This document shows positions 24,802 to 35,255 of a stretch of DNA of 64,000 bases, in pieces. How positions within the stretch are numbered: the stretch's first letter is position 1; each line of letters opens with the position of its first letter. The position numbers and the translations under genes were made by a program. Under the pieces are notes generated by a model. It was not told the DNA's origin. It saw only the letters and a program-made list of their open reading frames with translations, and did no database searches. This stretch comes from Pleurotus djamor (lineage: Eukaryota > Basidiomycota > Agaricomycetes > Agaricales > Pleurotaceae): positions 36,361 through 100,360 of the forward strand of contig JAPEVF010000130.1 of NCBI GenBank assembly GCA_029747585.1, read 5' to 3'.

Positions 24802-26206
24802 GGTCGACTCTGGAATTCAGTCCGTGAGTACTTGAGTAGGTAACGGTGTACGAAGTAGGAAAAGCTCACGAGATGAAGCAATTGAACGGCTGAAGAAGAA
24901 GGGTTTGTCACTGTCTGACTCGGTGACTGATGGAAAGAGGTAGGTTGCTTACTGTTGAATTGACCGAGGGATGCTGAGGAGCTGTGGATGTAATTTCTCC
25001 AGATCTTATATAAACTCCGTACCCGTGCAGACGGAGTTCCAGAGTCCAGATACGCAGCTCAAGAGCACCAAGTGTCACTAAATAGCATATAGGCCTTGAC
25101 GTCGGCAGTCGAATGTCAGCTACTGTTTACTCTGACATGAAAAAGCTGGAACTAAGGTTTAGAACGGAGAGGCTCATGGTCACTACGCTTTGAAAGTTCA
25201 GAGTAGAGGTACCTTCGAGACGGCGAGTAGGAATATTGTGAGGTTACCTCTAGAGTACAACGTGCGAGTGCACGTCGAGGTTCAGATTCCTGACTACTGA
25301 GTCATGATGCGTAACTAGTAACTGGTGACCCCTAAGACACGACGTAGTAAGTAAGTAGTTGACATGTAGTCAGGGCTAGCGATGTGACGTAGGTCGAAGG
25401 GGCTGAAGGCGTGCTTGGTACTGACGCCGTCTAGGTTGAGGGGTGGTAAGTTTGAAGGCGCGAGTTACTTAGAGCTAGTCGGTACTAGCATGTTTCCAGG
25501 CACCGTTTCCTATACTCTCCTCTTTGCTCCTAAAGACAAGAAGTCACAACTCAAAACTTGGATATCGCGCAACGTAGTCTTGGGAACGTTTCTGGTGACT
25601 TGAAGCCTCGTTGAGGACACGCACTGTGCGTGAGTACCCACGACTAAAGCTCCTTGGTATTGACTTCATTCCACGCGCCAGATGTCAGTTGTCCAACATG
25701 GTAGGTACTATATCCTAGAGGACTTCGTATGATGCTTTTGTCTCATTTGCGACAGGCCTCCTGGTGCTATGTGAATGCGAGAAAAGATGAGGCGAATCAA
25801 GGTCAAAATTGACTCTTCGAAGCCAAAGCAAGTAGCCAAAATCGAATGTCTAAATTTTAGTTTCTTCGTGTCAAAACGGACAGTAGTTGACACACGGGCG
25901 ACGTACAGCTCAAGCTCAAGGCTTACCTGCACGCTACTCAATGGGACTTGGGTGTCTTACTCTGACTTTGGAATACCGTCTCACCGGACACGGATGTCGT
26001 ATAAAATCCGGAAACATCATATCCACAGCTCTTCAGCATCCCTCGGTCAATTCAACGGTGAGCAACCTACCTCCGAGCTTAATCATTCAGACACTGACGG
26101 GCCTTCTTCTTGAGTCAGCCGTTCAATTGCTTCATCTCGTGAGCTTTTCCTACTTCGTACACCGTTACTTGCTCAAGTACTTACGGACTGAATTCCAGAG
26201 TCGACC
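24802..26206. promoter_or_regulatory. shared divergent spacer with two matched promoters
   Basis: The outer parts (about 24802-25020 and 25990-26206) are inverted copies containing the 5-prime UTR, a UTR intron (24890-24952 and 26058-26118) and a TATA word (25006-25012 minus; 26000-26007 plus). The central roughly 1 kb is not repeated and has no convincing gene. Confidence 0.6.
24802..26206. promoter_or_regulatory. divergent spacer with two matched promoters
   Basis: The outer parts (about 24802-25020 and 25990-26206) are inverted copies holding the 5-prime UTR, a UTR intron (24890-24952 and 26058-26118) and a TATA word (25006-25012 minus; 26000-26007 plus), each about 200 bases before its ATG. 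The central stretch of about 1 kb is not repeated and has no convincing gene. Confidence 0.6.
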
Positions 26207-26689
26207 ATGCGTCCTGCCTTTGTTCTCTTCGCCATCGCCGCCGCCGTTGTCGCTCGCCCTGCGACCTCTGACGCCGAGCTCATCAACCACCTCAAGCAGA
26301 CCGGCGAATTGGACACCCTCCTTGAGAACGCTTTCCAAGGCTTCCTCGATGAAGTCGACGGAACCGACGGAAAAATCTTTGACAAGATCAAGAGTGTCGG
26401 TTCCTCTATCAAGAAAGCTGCTGACGATGCCGGTGTCACAGATGCTCTCAAGGAGGTTGGAGCACATGCCTTGGAGGTCGGCAAGACCGCTCTCAAGGAG
26501 GCTGCGACGGATGTGATCAAGACCAACGTCGCACACCACGCTGAGAAATTGAAGCCTGGCGCGAAGCGCAGTGTTGATGAGGTCGACCAGGTGGCTGAGC
26601 TGGCTGCCCAGGAGTGGATTGACAAGCAGGACGAGGCTACTCTCAATTCCCTCGTCCGCGGCGCTCTTTTGCTCAATGCGCTCGACTAG
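26207..26689 (+). CDS. small secreted helical protein, inverted-pair copy B
   Basis: Same 160-residue product as copy A with only two evident differences: KIF for KIL and GSS for GTS, around residues 57-66. It has the same signal peptide and charged amphipathic helices. The identity extends upstream through the UTR intron to the TATA region but fades after the stop codon, so the duplicated unit includes promoter and coding sequence. The near identity of coding and UTR sequence points to recent duplication or ongoing gene conversion between the arms. The long open frames on the opposite strand are shadows of the strong codon bias. Confidence 0.75.
   Translation: MRPAFVLFAIAAAVVARPATSDAELINHLKQTGELDTLLENAFQGFLDEVDGTDGKIFDKIKSVGSSIKKAADDAGVTDALKEVGAHALEVGKTALKEAATDVIKTNVAHHAEKLKPGAKRSVDEVDQVAELAAQEWIDKQDEATLNSLVRGALLLNALD
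26207..26689 (+). CDS. small secreted helical protein, inverted-pair copy B
   Basis: Same 160-residue product as copy A with only two differences, Phe for Leu in GKI-DKIKS and Ser for Thr in VG-SIKK. Identity extends upstream through the UTR intron to the TATA region and fades soon after the stop codon, so the duplicated unit covers promoter and coding sequence. This points to recent duplication or continuing gene conversion. Long open frames on the opposite strand of both copies are treated as shadows of the codon bias. Confidence 0.75.
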   Translation: MRPAFVLFAIAAAVVARPATSDAELINHLKQTGELDTLLENAFQGFLDEVDGTDGKIFDKIKSVGSSIKKAADDAGVTDALKEVGAHALEVGKTALKEAATDVIKTNVAHHAEKLKPGAKRSVDEVDQVAELAAQEWIDKQDEATLNSLVRGALLLNALD

Positions 26690-27586
26690 CGTAGCATCAG
26701 CATCTTCATGGATGTACTGCAGTCCCCTAGTATAATCTTTATCTCCGGACTCAATAGGCCCTACATCTGTCTGAACTCTTGAATATATCTTGCTTACGCA
26801 AGGCAAGCCGCAATACTGGGGTCATTGTCAACCAAACTTCGAAGACTCTCCCGCTCGTTCTGTCTAAAAGAGGCCCGAGTTCTCTATTGAAAACAGTCAA
26901 GATGCGAGTTTAGAATGGATAGAATACCGACTCATATGCCAAGCATCCAAAGAGCCTCGGGTGCTCCGTTCTTTCGCAGCGATCATGTTGCTGCTCCTGA
27001 GTGAAAAGGAGATTCGACAGGGATGCTGGGCACGTCGGCGCTTCCAAGCAGACGCCACCAACCTTACACCCTACACCAACCTCATGATATGACTCCTCCA
27101 TTCGGTTCTGTTCTTCAACGTCGCAATGAGCTACGTCATCCATTTAGAGACTCTGAAAGTCTCAATGCTCCCAGAATCCCAGGGACTATAAGCAATCCAC
27201 TGGGCGGGCTACTCGATGCAGCGTCTCATTGCAATGAAATCGACGTTCGAGTTGGTACCTTCATTTTCGAGCCTTGTATAGACTTATAACTCAAGGACTT
27301 ACCCCATAGAGTGCTCACGCTAGGATTTGTGGTCGCTGCTTTGCTTTGGCTGCACTAGCTTCCGAGATATCAATCATCTTGATTCATCAGGCTCGAGGTT
27401 GACCTGAAATACCTGTTGTTAGCACAAGGCGCAGCGAAAATAATCGACAATGATTTACGCATGGTACGTAGGGCAAGTCACCTGATTGGACCCGTTTGTT
27501 TGCTCAAATGGTCATTCATGGCCACCGTTCAAGCAGCCACACCTCGTTCCAACCACTTAACTTGCCACTCAATCTCATTCCCTGAC
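26690..27586. other. intergenic
   Basis: 3-prime flank of copy B and upstream region of the following hypothetical gene. No coding signal was found. Confidence 0.45.
26690..27586. other. intergenic
   Basis: 3-prime flank of copy B and upstream region of the following hypothetical gene. No coding signal was found. Confidence 0.45.
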
Positions 27587-28468
27587 ATGGACTCCGCTCG
27601 GGTCTCTACGTTCTGCGACGAACTCAGGCTTCATGAAGTCGATGATGAGGAGTCTTGTCTCCGATTCATCACAGATGCTCTCGCCAGACTCAAGATCACG
27701 CAGCAGGACCTTGAGGGAATCGTTGCCAGCTGTGACGAAATTGAAAGCGCCCGCTCGCTTTCGTCGTTGCCATCATCCTGTGGCTCGGTCATCAATCTCA
27801 ACTCTTCCCGTGATGAAGACGAAAAACGACCTGTAAATTATCATTGTATGTACTCATCCACTTGGCCCGTTCTATCATCGTTTCTAAGTCCCTACTTCGC
27901 AGCGAACGTTCCACAAACGAAACACCCAGGCAATAAGATTTCAGCTTTGACGCTGGACCGTTCAGAACACGACGTTGTCTCCGTTATCAATCCCATCCCA
28001 AGGGTCTTACCAAGACGCCCCCCTCGCCATAGGCGCTCTCAGTATCGAGATGTAGACTTGCGACGCGTCGCGCTGGAGCGTGCCCACGCTGCGTCATGCA
28101 GGATGAATCCGCAGAGTTTCACAGAAGTACGCGTCCCTTTCAACAACAACAAGGAGCTTGTTGAACTCCCCCCGCGTCCTTCCACGCCATCTCCGTATGA
28201 TTCTATCGACGGACCCGAGCGCGTCGACCGGCTCAAGGAAATTTTCAGAGAGAGTCTGTTGGTGACCGCGATACCAGTCGTCGACAACACTTTGCCCCAA
28301 GAAAGCTGGATCGAAACACATCTTCCGACCAGCAGACATGGACCTCCAGCGAAGCTTGCACAGCCATCTCCAATCCACATGATCTCCTCGCACACAGTGT
28401 CCTCCAAACTCCCGTTCCATCAAGCCATACACCTGATTCACGGACCAGCTCATCATCTGGTCCACTGA
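27587..28468 (+). CDS. hypothetical protein with N-terminal helical segment
   Basis: Not recognised. Starting at the ATG at 27587 (MDSARVSTFCDELRLHEVDD), the gene has one in-frame intron (27846-27902, 57 nt, GTATGT to CGCAG) and encodes 274 residues. Residues about 10-50 form a likely helical unit (CLRFITDALARLKITQQDLEGIV). The middle has an Arg-rich run (VLPRRPPRHRRSQYRDVDLRR) and the rest is Pro/Ser-rich with a His-rich end. No signal peptide or membrane segment was seen. The open frame extends upstream of this ATG, but the Asp-rich start fits a conserved-looking N-terminus better. Function cannot be assigned. Confidence 0.45.
   Translation: MDSARVSTFCDELRLHEVDDEESCLRFITDALARLKITQQDLEGIVASCDEIESARSLSSLPSSCGSVINLNSSRDEDEKRPVNYHCMYSSTWPVLSSFLSPYFAANVPQTKHPGNKISALTLDRSEHDVVSVINPIPRVLPRRPPRHRRSQYRDVDLRRVALERAHAASCRMNPQSFTEVRVPFNNNKELVELPPRPSTPSPYDSIDGPERVDRLKEIFRESLLVTAIPVVDNTLPQESWIETHLPTSRHGPPAKLAQPSPIHMISSHTVSSKLPFHQAIHLIHGPAHHLVH
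27587..28468 (+). CDS. hypothetical protein with N-terminal helical segment
   Basis: Not recognised. From the ATG at 27587 (MDSARVSTFCDELRLHEVDD) one in-frame intron (27846-27902, 57 nt, GTATGT to TTCGCAG) leaves 274 residues. Residues about 8-46 form a likely helical unit (CLRFITDALARLKITQQDLE). The middle has an Arg-rich run (VLPRRPPRHRRSQYRDVDLR), and the rest is Pro/Ser-rich with a His-rich end. No signal peptide or membrane segment was seen. The frame is also open upstream of this ATG, so the start is not certain. Confidence 0.45.
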   Translation: MDSARVSTFCDELRLHEVDDEESCLRFITDALARLKITQQDLEGIVASCDEIESARSLSSLPSSCGSVINLNSSRDEDEKRPVNYHCMYSSTWPVLSSFLSPYFAANVPQTKHPGNKISALTLDRSEHDVVSVINPIPRVLPRRPPRHRRSQYRDVDLRRVALERAHAASCRMNPQSFTEVRVPFNNNKELVELPPRPSTPSPYDSIDGPERVDRLKEIFRESLLVTAIPVVDNTLPQESWIETHLPTSRHGPPAKLAQPSPIHMISSHTVSSKLPFHQAIHLIHGPAHHLVH

Positions 28469-29797
28469 GAGCCAATACCTCGACCCGAGAGGAATGACCA
28501 GGCCTCTCCTTGGGCTCATACTCTCGATTGGCAGTTCTTCGATGTATATTCCGACATTAATAGACTTTGTAAACGTTTCTCCTGGATAGCCTACTCCATT
28601 GTTGATACTCTTTATACCGCCCACCTGCCAATGTCAAGCCCCTACTAGGCATCCCTCCGTCCCCTGTGTCTTGTCACACCCGTGTGATGCATCGAATCAC
28701 GTCACGTCGGCTTGGACCATTTTCGCAACCTCTCCACCCAGTACCATCATAATCACCAGGAAATATAGAGACCTTGGAGTCGTAGGGAATGATTCCTAGC
28801 GATCATCGCATACTCCAGAACTCTGGTTTGTCGGTCTTTTCATCTCAATCAGTTTCAACACGACGGCGACGTATTCGTTATCATCAAGTTGCCGGATGTG
28901 TTGCCAAATACTGGCTTTAGCTTTGTAGAAAGTATGTCTGTCCTCGGGCGGGTATGAAAGCTCAAAGGATAAATCTATTACTGGTGAGTGGTTTATCCTT
29001 AGTTGTCTCTTTACCTCCGTATTCATCGTATCTTTTCTGATGTCTGGTCATAGAGCGGTGATGCGCTGATGCTTTGTACGGTCGCCTGCCTCAATTTGTC
29101 CATTGTTTACGCCATTTGCAAGCTTTTCCCAGGCTGAACTTGCTCTGATCGCGCTGTTCAGCACGGATACCATCCTGCGCCGTCACCTGGAATGTATTGA
29201 GCTAAATCCAACTAAGGGAACTGGGGATGCACCTTGGCCTACTTGGTTTTAGCCGGATCTTTGTCTCTGTGTCCCGCTCCAGTCAATTACGACACAACCA
29301 GCCGCCACTTCAGGCCCAGGTACAAGACGCCTTCATCTGGACATGAGTATCCCCGACCCCGGCATCCGTTGAGCACGCCGCCTCGCTGCCTCGAATGAGT
29401 CACACAAATGGAATAGAGTCTGAAACACGGCACAGGTTCGTTCCAGGTGTCCGACTCACGCAGTCAACGGCGAATGACTGCTTTCTAGGTCTGGTTCCGC
29501 GCTCAGGCGCTTGTTTCGTCACCCACAACAAGAGCCTCTCATGTGCCTCGTCACTGCATGAAAATGCCCACGGGGATCTCGCCCTGATGTCAACCTACTT
29601 ATTCTTGTTTCTCGACTTACCTTCACCATCACAATCATCCAGTGGAATGACGGATGGCTGGGCCTGTTGCCGACCGAAGACAACGACTCATACTCTAATT
29701 CTCCTTGTGGCGCATCGGCTTCAGATCTACATACTCAAATACTCGATATCCGTCCAAATCTCGCGATATTGCCTCCTTCTAGGGCGTTTGACTTGAG

Positions 29798-29806
29798 ATA
29801 TATAAG
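29798..29806 (+). promoter_or_regulatory. TATA box of the laccase gene
   Basis: ATATATAAG lies 34-42 bases before the laccase ATG at 29840, close for a fungal TATA and implying a short 5-prime UTR. Confidence 0.55.
29798..29806 (+). promoter_or_regulatory. TATA box of the laccase gene
   Basis: ATATATAAG lies 34-42 bases before the laccase ATG, implying a very short 5-prime UTR. Confidence 0.5.
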
Positions 29807-29839
29807 AGTTCTCCATCTTGAGTTTGGACCCCAAGCTCA

Positions 29840-32296
29840 ATGGCTTGTCTCCTTCTCCCTCTCTTCGTATCTGCCTCCGTCTTGGCTGTCGAGACAGCCA
29901 TCGGTCCTGTCGCGAGCCTCCGCATCGTCAACAAGGTCATCGCCCCTGGTTTGTTGGCCTTCTCCTCTATTTTGCATGCACTCGTACTCACACATACCGT
30001 TTGCTAGATGGAACCAATCGTTCGTAAGTCAGACAAGCGTCTTACTAAACTCCGAAGTCTAAGCTACTTTCAGGACCGTCTTGGCTGGTGGTACCTTCCC
30101 CGGTCCCCTCATTCGAGGAAACAAGGTGATACTTCCTTATATTGTCGCTCTGTGTTTGTTCGTACCGCTGACTAGGATCCAGGGAGACAATTTCCGAATA
30201 AATGTTATCAACGAGCTGTTTGATAAACAGATGGAAACTGATACTAGTATCGTAAGTCATTTAGAGTTTGTCTTCCTCATTGAGTAGCTCATTGCTCTCA
30301 AAAGCATTGGCACGGCTTTTTCCAGAAAGGGACCAACTGGGCGGACGGTAATTCACGGCCGTTCAACAAGTACATTGATGTCTCTAATACAGTTGTGACT
30401 CTGAATCATAGGTCCAGCGATGGTAACACAGTGCCCCATAATACCAAATCATTCGTTCTTGTTCGTGGCGCCGTTGCTGATCCGGCTTTCTTGTATACTG
30501 ACCAACCACCATGTGCACAGGTATAACTTCAACGTTCCCGATCAAGCTGGTACTTTTTGGTAAGTTTGTGTTTGTCCGCATTCAGGCTCACACCTGTCAT
30601 TGCTAAACTGTTCGCCTTCAGGTATCATTCCCATCTTGGCACACAATACTGTGACGGACTCCGCGGGCCCATGGTTGTCTATGACCGCCACGATCCCCAT
30701 AAGGTACACACCTTTATTTGATACACCGTCTAGAATCATCACTCACTCTCGTTTTACTCTCGGTTTAGCACTTGTATGATGTCGACGACGAGTCCACTGT
30801 CTTGACGATCGGCGATTGGTACCATGTACCGTCTCCTCAGGTGCGTTTTAACGACTCTCCTTGTACTGTGCACCGAACTGATGTGTTTTGATCGTGACAT
30901 AGGAAGGGATCCCGCCGTCTGCTGATTCAACTTTGTTCAACGGAAAGGGTCGTTTCAGGGACAACCCCACCGCCGAGCTCCTTGTCATGTCCGTGGTGAA
31001 AGGTAGACGTTACCGTATTCGCCTCATCAACATATCGTGTGATGCTTGGTTCGACTTTGCCATTGATGGTCACAGTTTCACGGTCATTGAGGCTGATGGC
31101 GAAAATACACGGCCTCACGCTGTTGATGGTCTCCGAATCTTCGCTGGCCAGCGCTATTCTCTTGTCTTGAATGCCAATCAAGCCGTCGGTAACTACTGGA
31201 TCCGTGGCAATCCCAATCCAGCTGCTTCGCTTCCTGGGTTCGACGGTGGGATCAACTCGGCCATCTTGCGCTACAAAGGAGCTCCTACCAAAGAGCCAAC
31301 CACAGAACTTGCGACTCCAAAGGCACCTCTCAGGGAACAAGATCTCGCTGCCCTGACGAAAGCTAGGGTCCCTGGAAGACATCAACTTGGTGCGGCTGAT
31401 ACGAACATTCCGCTCAGCTTTGCTTTCAACCCGGCTACTGCCCTGTTCGAAGTTAACAATGTGACGTTTGTTCCACCCAGTTCGTGTTCCTTGTTTTCTT
31501 TCTCGTAATGGTCTTGACTTATGTCGATTACTAGACGTACCTGTCCTCCTACAAATCCTCTCCGGCGCTCAGACGCCCCAAGACTTGCTTCCCACTGGGA
31601 GCATCAATATTCTCAAGCGAAACCAAGTCGTCGAACTTACTCTGTTACCACTCCCGTTCGCTGGCCCTGTAAGACACAATATACAAATTCCACTCAATTC
31701 ATCCTGACTTGATTCTTGTGCAGCATCCGATCCATCTTCACGGGGTGAGTAACAGCCCGCATATCCGCATTTCGCATTATTGACTATACCCTATTTATAG
31801 CATTCGTTCTACGTCGTTAAGAGCGCTGGTTCAACACAGCTCAACTGGGACGCTGCTGTTCGTCGTGACGTCGTTGCCTTGGGCACCTCTCCCGGCGACA
31901 ATGTCGTGATCCGGTTCGAAACGGACAATCCTGGTCCTTGGTTCCTGCACTGGTGACTATTCAAATCATTTCGTGGCGCATCTGCAAACTAACTTTAGCG
32001 TGTGTGTTTCCTATAGTCATATCGATTGGCATTTGGACCTGTGAGTGCTCGTTCGTCTGTGAGCATAATTCACTAGAGCTCACTGTTTTATAGTGGGTTT
32101 GCTACTGTGTTCGCCGAAGACGTCAGAGGAACTCCTAAGGCCAACCCCGTCCCTGGTCAGTTCTCAGTTCTCGCGATAATTGATCACCCCATCTAAGTCC
32201 TTGACTCTAGCCGCTTGGAAGACCCTTTGTCCGTTGTATGAGAAGAGTCATCCTCGTCCACTTACCCAAGGTACTAACGCCACACTTGTGGCTTGA
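29840..32296 (+). CDS. laccase (multicopper oxidase)
   Basis: Secreted blue multicopper oxidase that oxidises phenols and reduces O2 to water. The ATG at 29840 opens a signal peptide ([18 protein letters not shown]) followed by [12 protein letters not shown]. All four copper-binding signatures are present once introns are removed: [47 protein letters not shown] and [18 protein letters not shown]. The residue ten after the type-1 Cys is Phe, as in high-potential laccases. Ten or more short introns split the gene, as is usual in basidiomycetes. The end reads [17 protein letters not shown] then NATLVA. HLDLGF replaces the common HLEAGF. Length is near 510 residues, normal for the family. It is likely part of the same ligninolytic set as the peroxidases. 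Confidence 0.93.
29840..32296 (+). CDS. laccase (multicopper oxidase)
   Basis: Secreted blue multicopper oxidase that oxidises phenols and reduces O2 to water. The ATG at 29840 opens a signal peptide ([18 protein letters not shown]) followed by [12 protein letters not shown]. All four copper signatures are present once introns are removed: [47 protein letters not shown] and [18 protein letters not shown]. The residue ten after the type-1 Cys is Phe, as in high-potential laccases. HLDLGF replaces the common HLEAGF. Ten or more short introns split the gene, as is usual in basidiomycetes. The end reads [17 protein letters not shown] then NATLVA. Length is near 510 residues, normal for the family. 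It probably belongs to the same decay repertoire as the peroxidases. Confidence 0.93.
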
Positions 32297-32694
32297 TCAT
32301 TAGCTCTATTTTCGTCCATAATATTCCCTATAATCCGTATCCTACCTTACGTACTCGTCCTTTGCAATCAAACCTTCTCAGCTTACCTTACGAAAATCAA
32401 TGTCAGTGTCAGTACACAGCGTTTCCAGCAGGCCGCTTCTACAAACTTCGGCTTGGTCACATTCAGGCCCTGACATCCGTAGTTCGTTCGGCTTCGTGGT
32501 GCATGGGGACCTGTTTATAACGGATGCTAACATATCCGGTCGCTTAGAACGGGGGTGTCATAATCGCTGGATAGCCGCAATGGATGAGAGGGTTGGACAA
32601 TGCGTATGATAGGTAGAGTTTAATGGTACGTGCTAGCGAGTATGGAGAGAGGTCCTGATAATATGAATGATACATAATATTGAATAAGTGTGTC
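32297..32694. other. intergenic between convergent laccase and kinase genes
   Basis: 3-prime regions only. No coding signal was seen. Confidence 0.5.
32297..32694. other. intergenic between convergent laccase and kinase genes
   Basis: 3-prime regions only. No coding signal was seen. Confidence 0.5.
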
Positions 32695-35255
32695 TCAAAG
32701 GTCCACAGATGGTTCAATTCGAGCACCTAGAGGATGAGGAAGGTGAGACGATGCAGGGCAAGAATAGATTGTGACAAAGGGACTTACGTTTATGAGCATT
32801 ATGATCAAAGGAAGTCTCAGTTTCTTCACCGCTACCACCTTCGGATTCCGGAGTGAGAGGTCGTTGCTCCAATTGTGCAATGTCAGCGGTGCGCTTGCTG
32901 CAAGTAGGGACACTGATGCTAGCAAGCTGGCCATCTAACGCTGGCTCCCCGGTCTCTTGCTTGCCATTCTCCTTGACAGGGATTTTGCGCTGCTCTTCGG
33001 TGTTAAATTCAACATCTTCGTTCTTCCAGAGAACCATGTACTTGAAGAGAATGCGCTGCATCGCCTCGTGGAGGTGGAAGGGATCGGGAGTCGGTTCTAA
33101 AAGCGCGTATTCGGGGCGAATTTGAAAGATGAGGTCTTTGATGAGAGGAGCAACAAATGCGAGCTTGTGATGAAGAACTTGGCTCCAGACGACGCCACCG
33201 AGCAAGTCAGTGCGGGAGTCCCTAAGGAATGACTTGTCGGGGATTTCATGGTCGCGAAAAGACTCCCATTGCTTCTGGAATTTCTCCTTGTTGATGTCAG
33301 CCTCCGATTCCTCGCCGTCTGTCTCTTTGGGCAAAGCACGCATGAGGAACGCCAGGATGCACCAAAAGACAGATTCTGCATCATGGCGAGGACGGTGTTC
33401 GAAGTCGGTTCGACAGTCTTCAACGTTGAAATCGTATCGGTCAGCCTTGTCTGGGTCGATGCGACCACCATGTGTTGTGCCGTTGGAATCTTTGAAAGTG
33501 CGCAGAGGATCCCCGGCATCAGCGTGAGCCGATTCGTAATGCTCAGCGAGTTCGCGGGGGAGCTCTGGCATCGGGATGAATCGGGAATTGAGGTGGAGGA
33601 TCATCCCTAACGAAACCGATCGAGCGATATATTTGGGAGTACCCTAGAGTGAAGGGATGAGGAAAGCAGAGTTGCAAATCGGAGTTCCACATACCGTGCG
33701 TTCATGTAGAGGATCGGGATTGTGCTCCTCTCCTCGATCACACTTACAGGCATTGTCAAGGTCGATAATGAGAGCCTCTGGCTGGCCAAGTTTTTTCCTA
33801 GAAACAGAGCAGCGGTCAGGAGTAGAAAGTAAGGAGCAGAGAGTTGCCGCACTTGTCCAGGACTTCCTTGATGAAACGAGGTCGTTTGGCACCTGCGCAT
33901 GGTTGGACTTCAGGCGTACCAGACACGGTTTTTGGGTAGATGAGGATATTGGCCATACTCAGGTCGCGGTGGAGAACGTTATGTCTCACTGCATGACGGT
34001 GGGCTGTATAGAAGCATGATGAGTATGTAGGAAAGTAAAATGCAAGGTCAATGGTACATACCTTCGAGAACATCGTACATCACCCTCAAAAGCTTGACCA
34101 AGCTCTTGCATTTATGGATAGTCACACCGCTCGTGGCCAGGACAACCCGAGTCTTCGTTCGGCTGACACCGTCAGCTTGAATTTGTACCAGTTTTCGGTG
34201 GCTAATGACCTCTGTATAGGAAATCATTTTTGCGAACCCGAGAGCGTAACCAGCTTCATGGAGAGTGTCGTACAGCTCGCCCTCCGTGAATGTGGAGCAG
34301 TCGCTGCGATACTGATCTTTGATGATGAAGCCTTTGGGGGTCTCTGCAATCCATGACATCCTGTGCCACGGCTGCCCTACCATCCTCACTTCGCAGCGTT
34401 TATAAGTGTCCTTGCCAACCTTGACGTCCCATTTTGGAGGGTCGCGAACCGATAGGCCTTTCGAGAGTGAGATGGTGTTATCAAAGATTTGATGAAGTTT
34501 GGCCTTCGGGGGGCAGTAAAGCGTGTACGCGAATTCAAGGAGTGGCGTGAGGTTTTCCCAATCAAATTCTTCGGAGCAGTCAACTCCAGATGGGCTCGAC
34601 CAATGGAGATTATATCCACGCGGGGAAAGCGAGAATCCGAGGAGAGACACGCGATGAGGAAGGGCCTGACTAGCGAGCCCGAGATAGGTCATGCACTGTT
34701 TCGGCCCCTTGGAACTATCCTTTGCTCTCTTGAGCTCACCGGCACTGACGATATGGTGGTAGGCTGGGTCGAGCTTCTCCTTTTTGAGCTGCAGCGCGAC
34801 AGTTTTAGGTAGAATGACAAAGTCAGCCCGTGACAGAAAGTGTTGATGAGGATGGTAGCGTAGGTTCCTCCCGTTGACGTCTATACAAACAAGCTCGTCC
34901 TTCTTGGGAGCGAAGTCGACTGTGACGGAATCTCGTCAGTGTATTGAACGCGGGAGCAAGCCTATTTACGATACTCGCCATAGACAGCACGTAGTGCTGC
35001 ATTGATGACATCGACACCAAGCTTGTAAGAGGTGCCAGTCTCTCGCTGGAAGGCGCCAACAGCTCGGATTATCTTGACGTTTTCCAGTAACGCGGCGAAA
35101 GCTGGCCGCAGTTTCTTAGCCGGTCGATTGAGACGAGCTTTTGAAAAGGAATCGCTAGGAATAAGTCCCTCGGCAGGTGGTTCCATCTGATCTCGAGTGG
35201 TGGGGTAAGGTTTATGTGCTCGAACTGGAGTATGTTGGACATTAGTGTGAGCCAT
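32695..35255 (-). CDS. FunK1-type fungal protein kinase
   Basis: Large (about 750 residues) fungal-specific protein kinase of the FunK1 family. The ATG at 35255 begins MAHTNVQHTPVRAH. The N-terminal half carries features usual for the family (VGAFQRETGTSYKLG, WSPSGVD-like region). The kinase core shows GFIIKDQYR (putative ATP-site Lys), HRDLSMANILI (catalytic loop with HRD and Asn), and IIDLDNA in place of DFG, as in other FunK1 proteins. The activation region reads HERTGTPKYIA. The tail has RHDAESVFWCILAFLMRALP, a typical FunK1 conserved helix, and ends in NAHKRARIEPSVDL after a short last intron. Family members occur in expanded numbers in mushroom genomes and their substrates are unknown. 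Probably nuclear or cytosolic. Confidence 0.88.
32695..35255 (-). CDS. FunK1-type fungal protein kinase
   Basis: Large fungal-specific protein kinase of the FunK1 family, roughly 750 residues. The ATG at 35255 begins MAHTNVQHTPVRAH. The kinase core shows GFIIKDQYR (putative ATP-site Lys), LHRDLSMANILI (catalytic loop with HRD and Asn) and IIDLDNA in place of DFG, as in other FunK1 proteins. The activation region leads to HERTGTPKYIA. The C-lobe has HRPRHDAESVFWCILAFLMR, a conserved FunK1 stretch, and the protein ends NAHKRARIEPSVDL after a short last intron with a basic KRAR cluster. FunK1 kinases are expanded in mushroom genomes and their substrates are unknown. Confidence 0.88.

Larger units (their letters stand above)
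28469..29839. other. intergenic upstream of laccase
   Basis: No gene could be supported. The right end contains the laccase promoter, with a TATATAAG word just upstream of the start. Confidence 0.5.
28469..29839. other. intergenic upstream of laccase
   Basis: No gene could be supported. The right end contains the laccase promoter. Confidence 0.5.

Noticed and set aside
24332..24843. Long open frames antisense to secreted protein copy A (and similarly 26165-26806 against copy B)
   Set aside because: They mirror the real gene and are explained by its biased codon use; no start context, signal or splice support was found.
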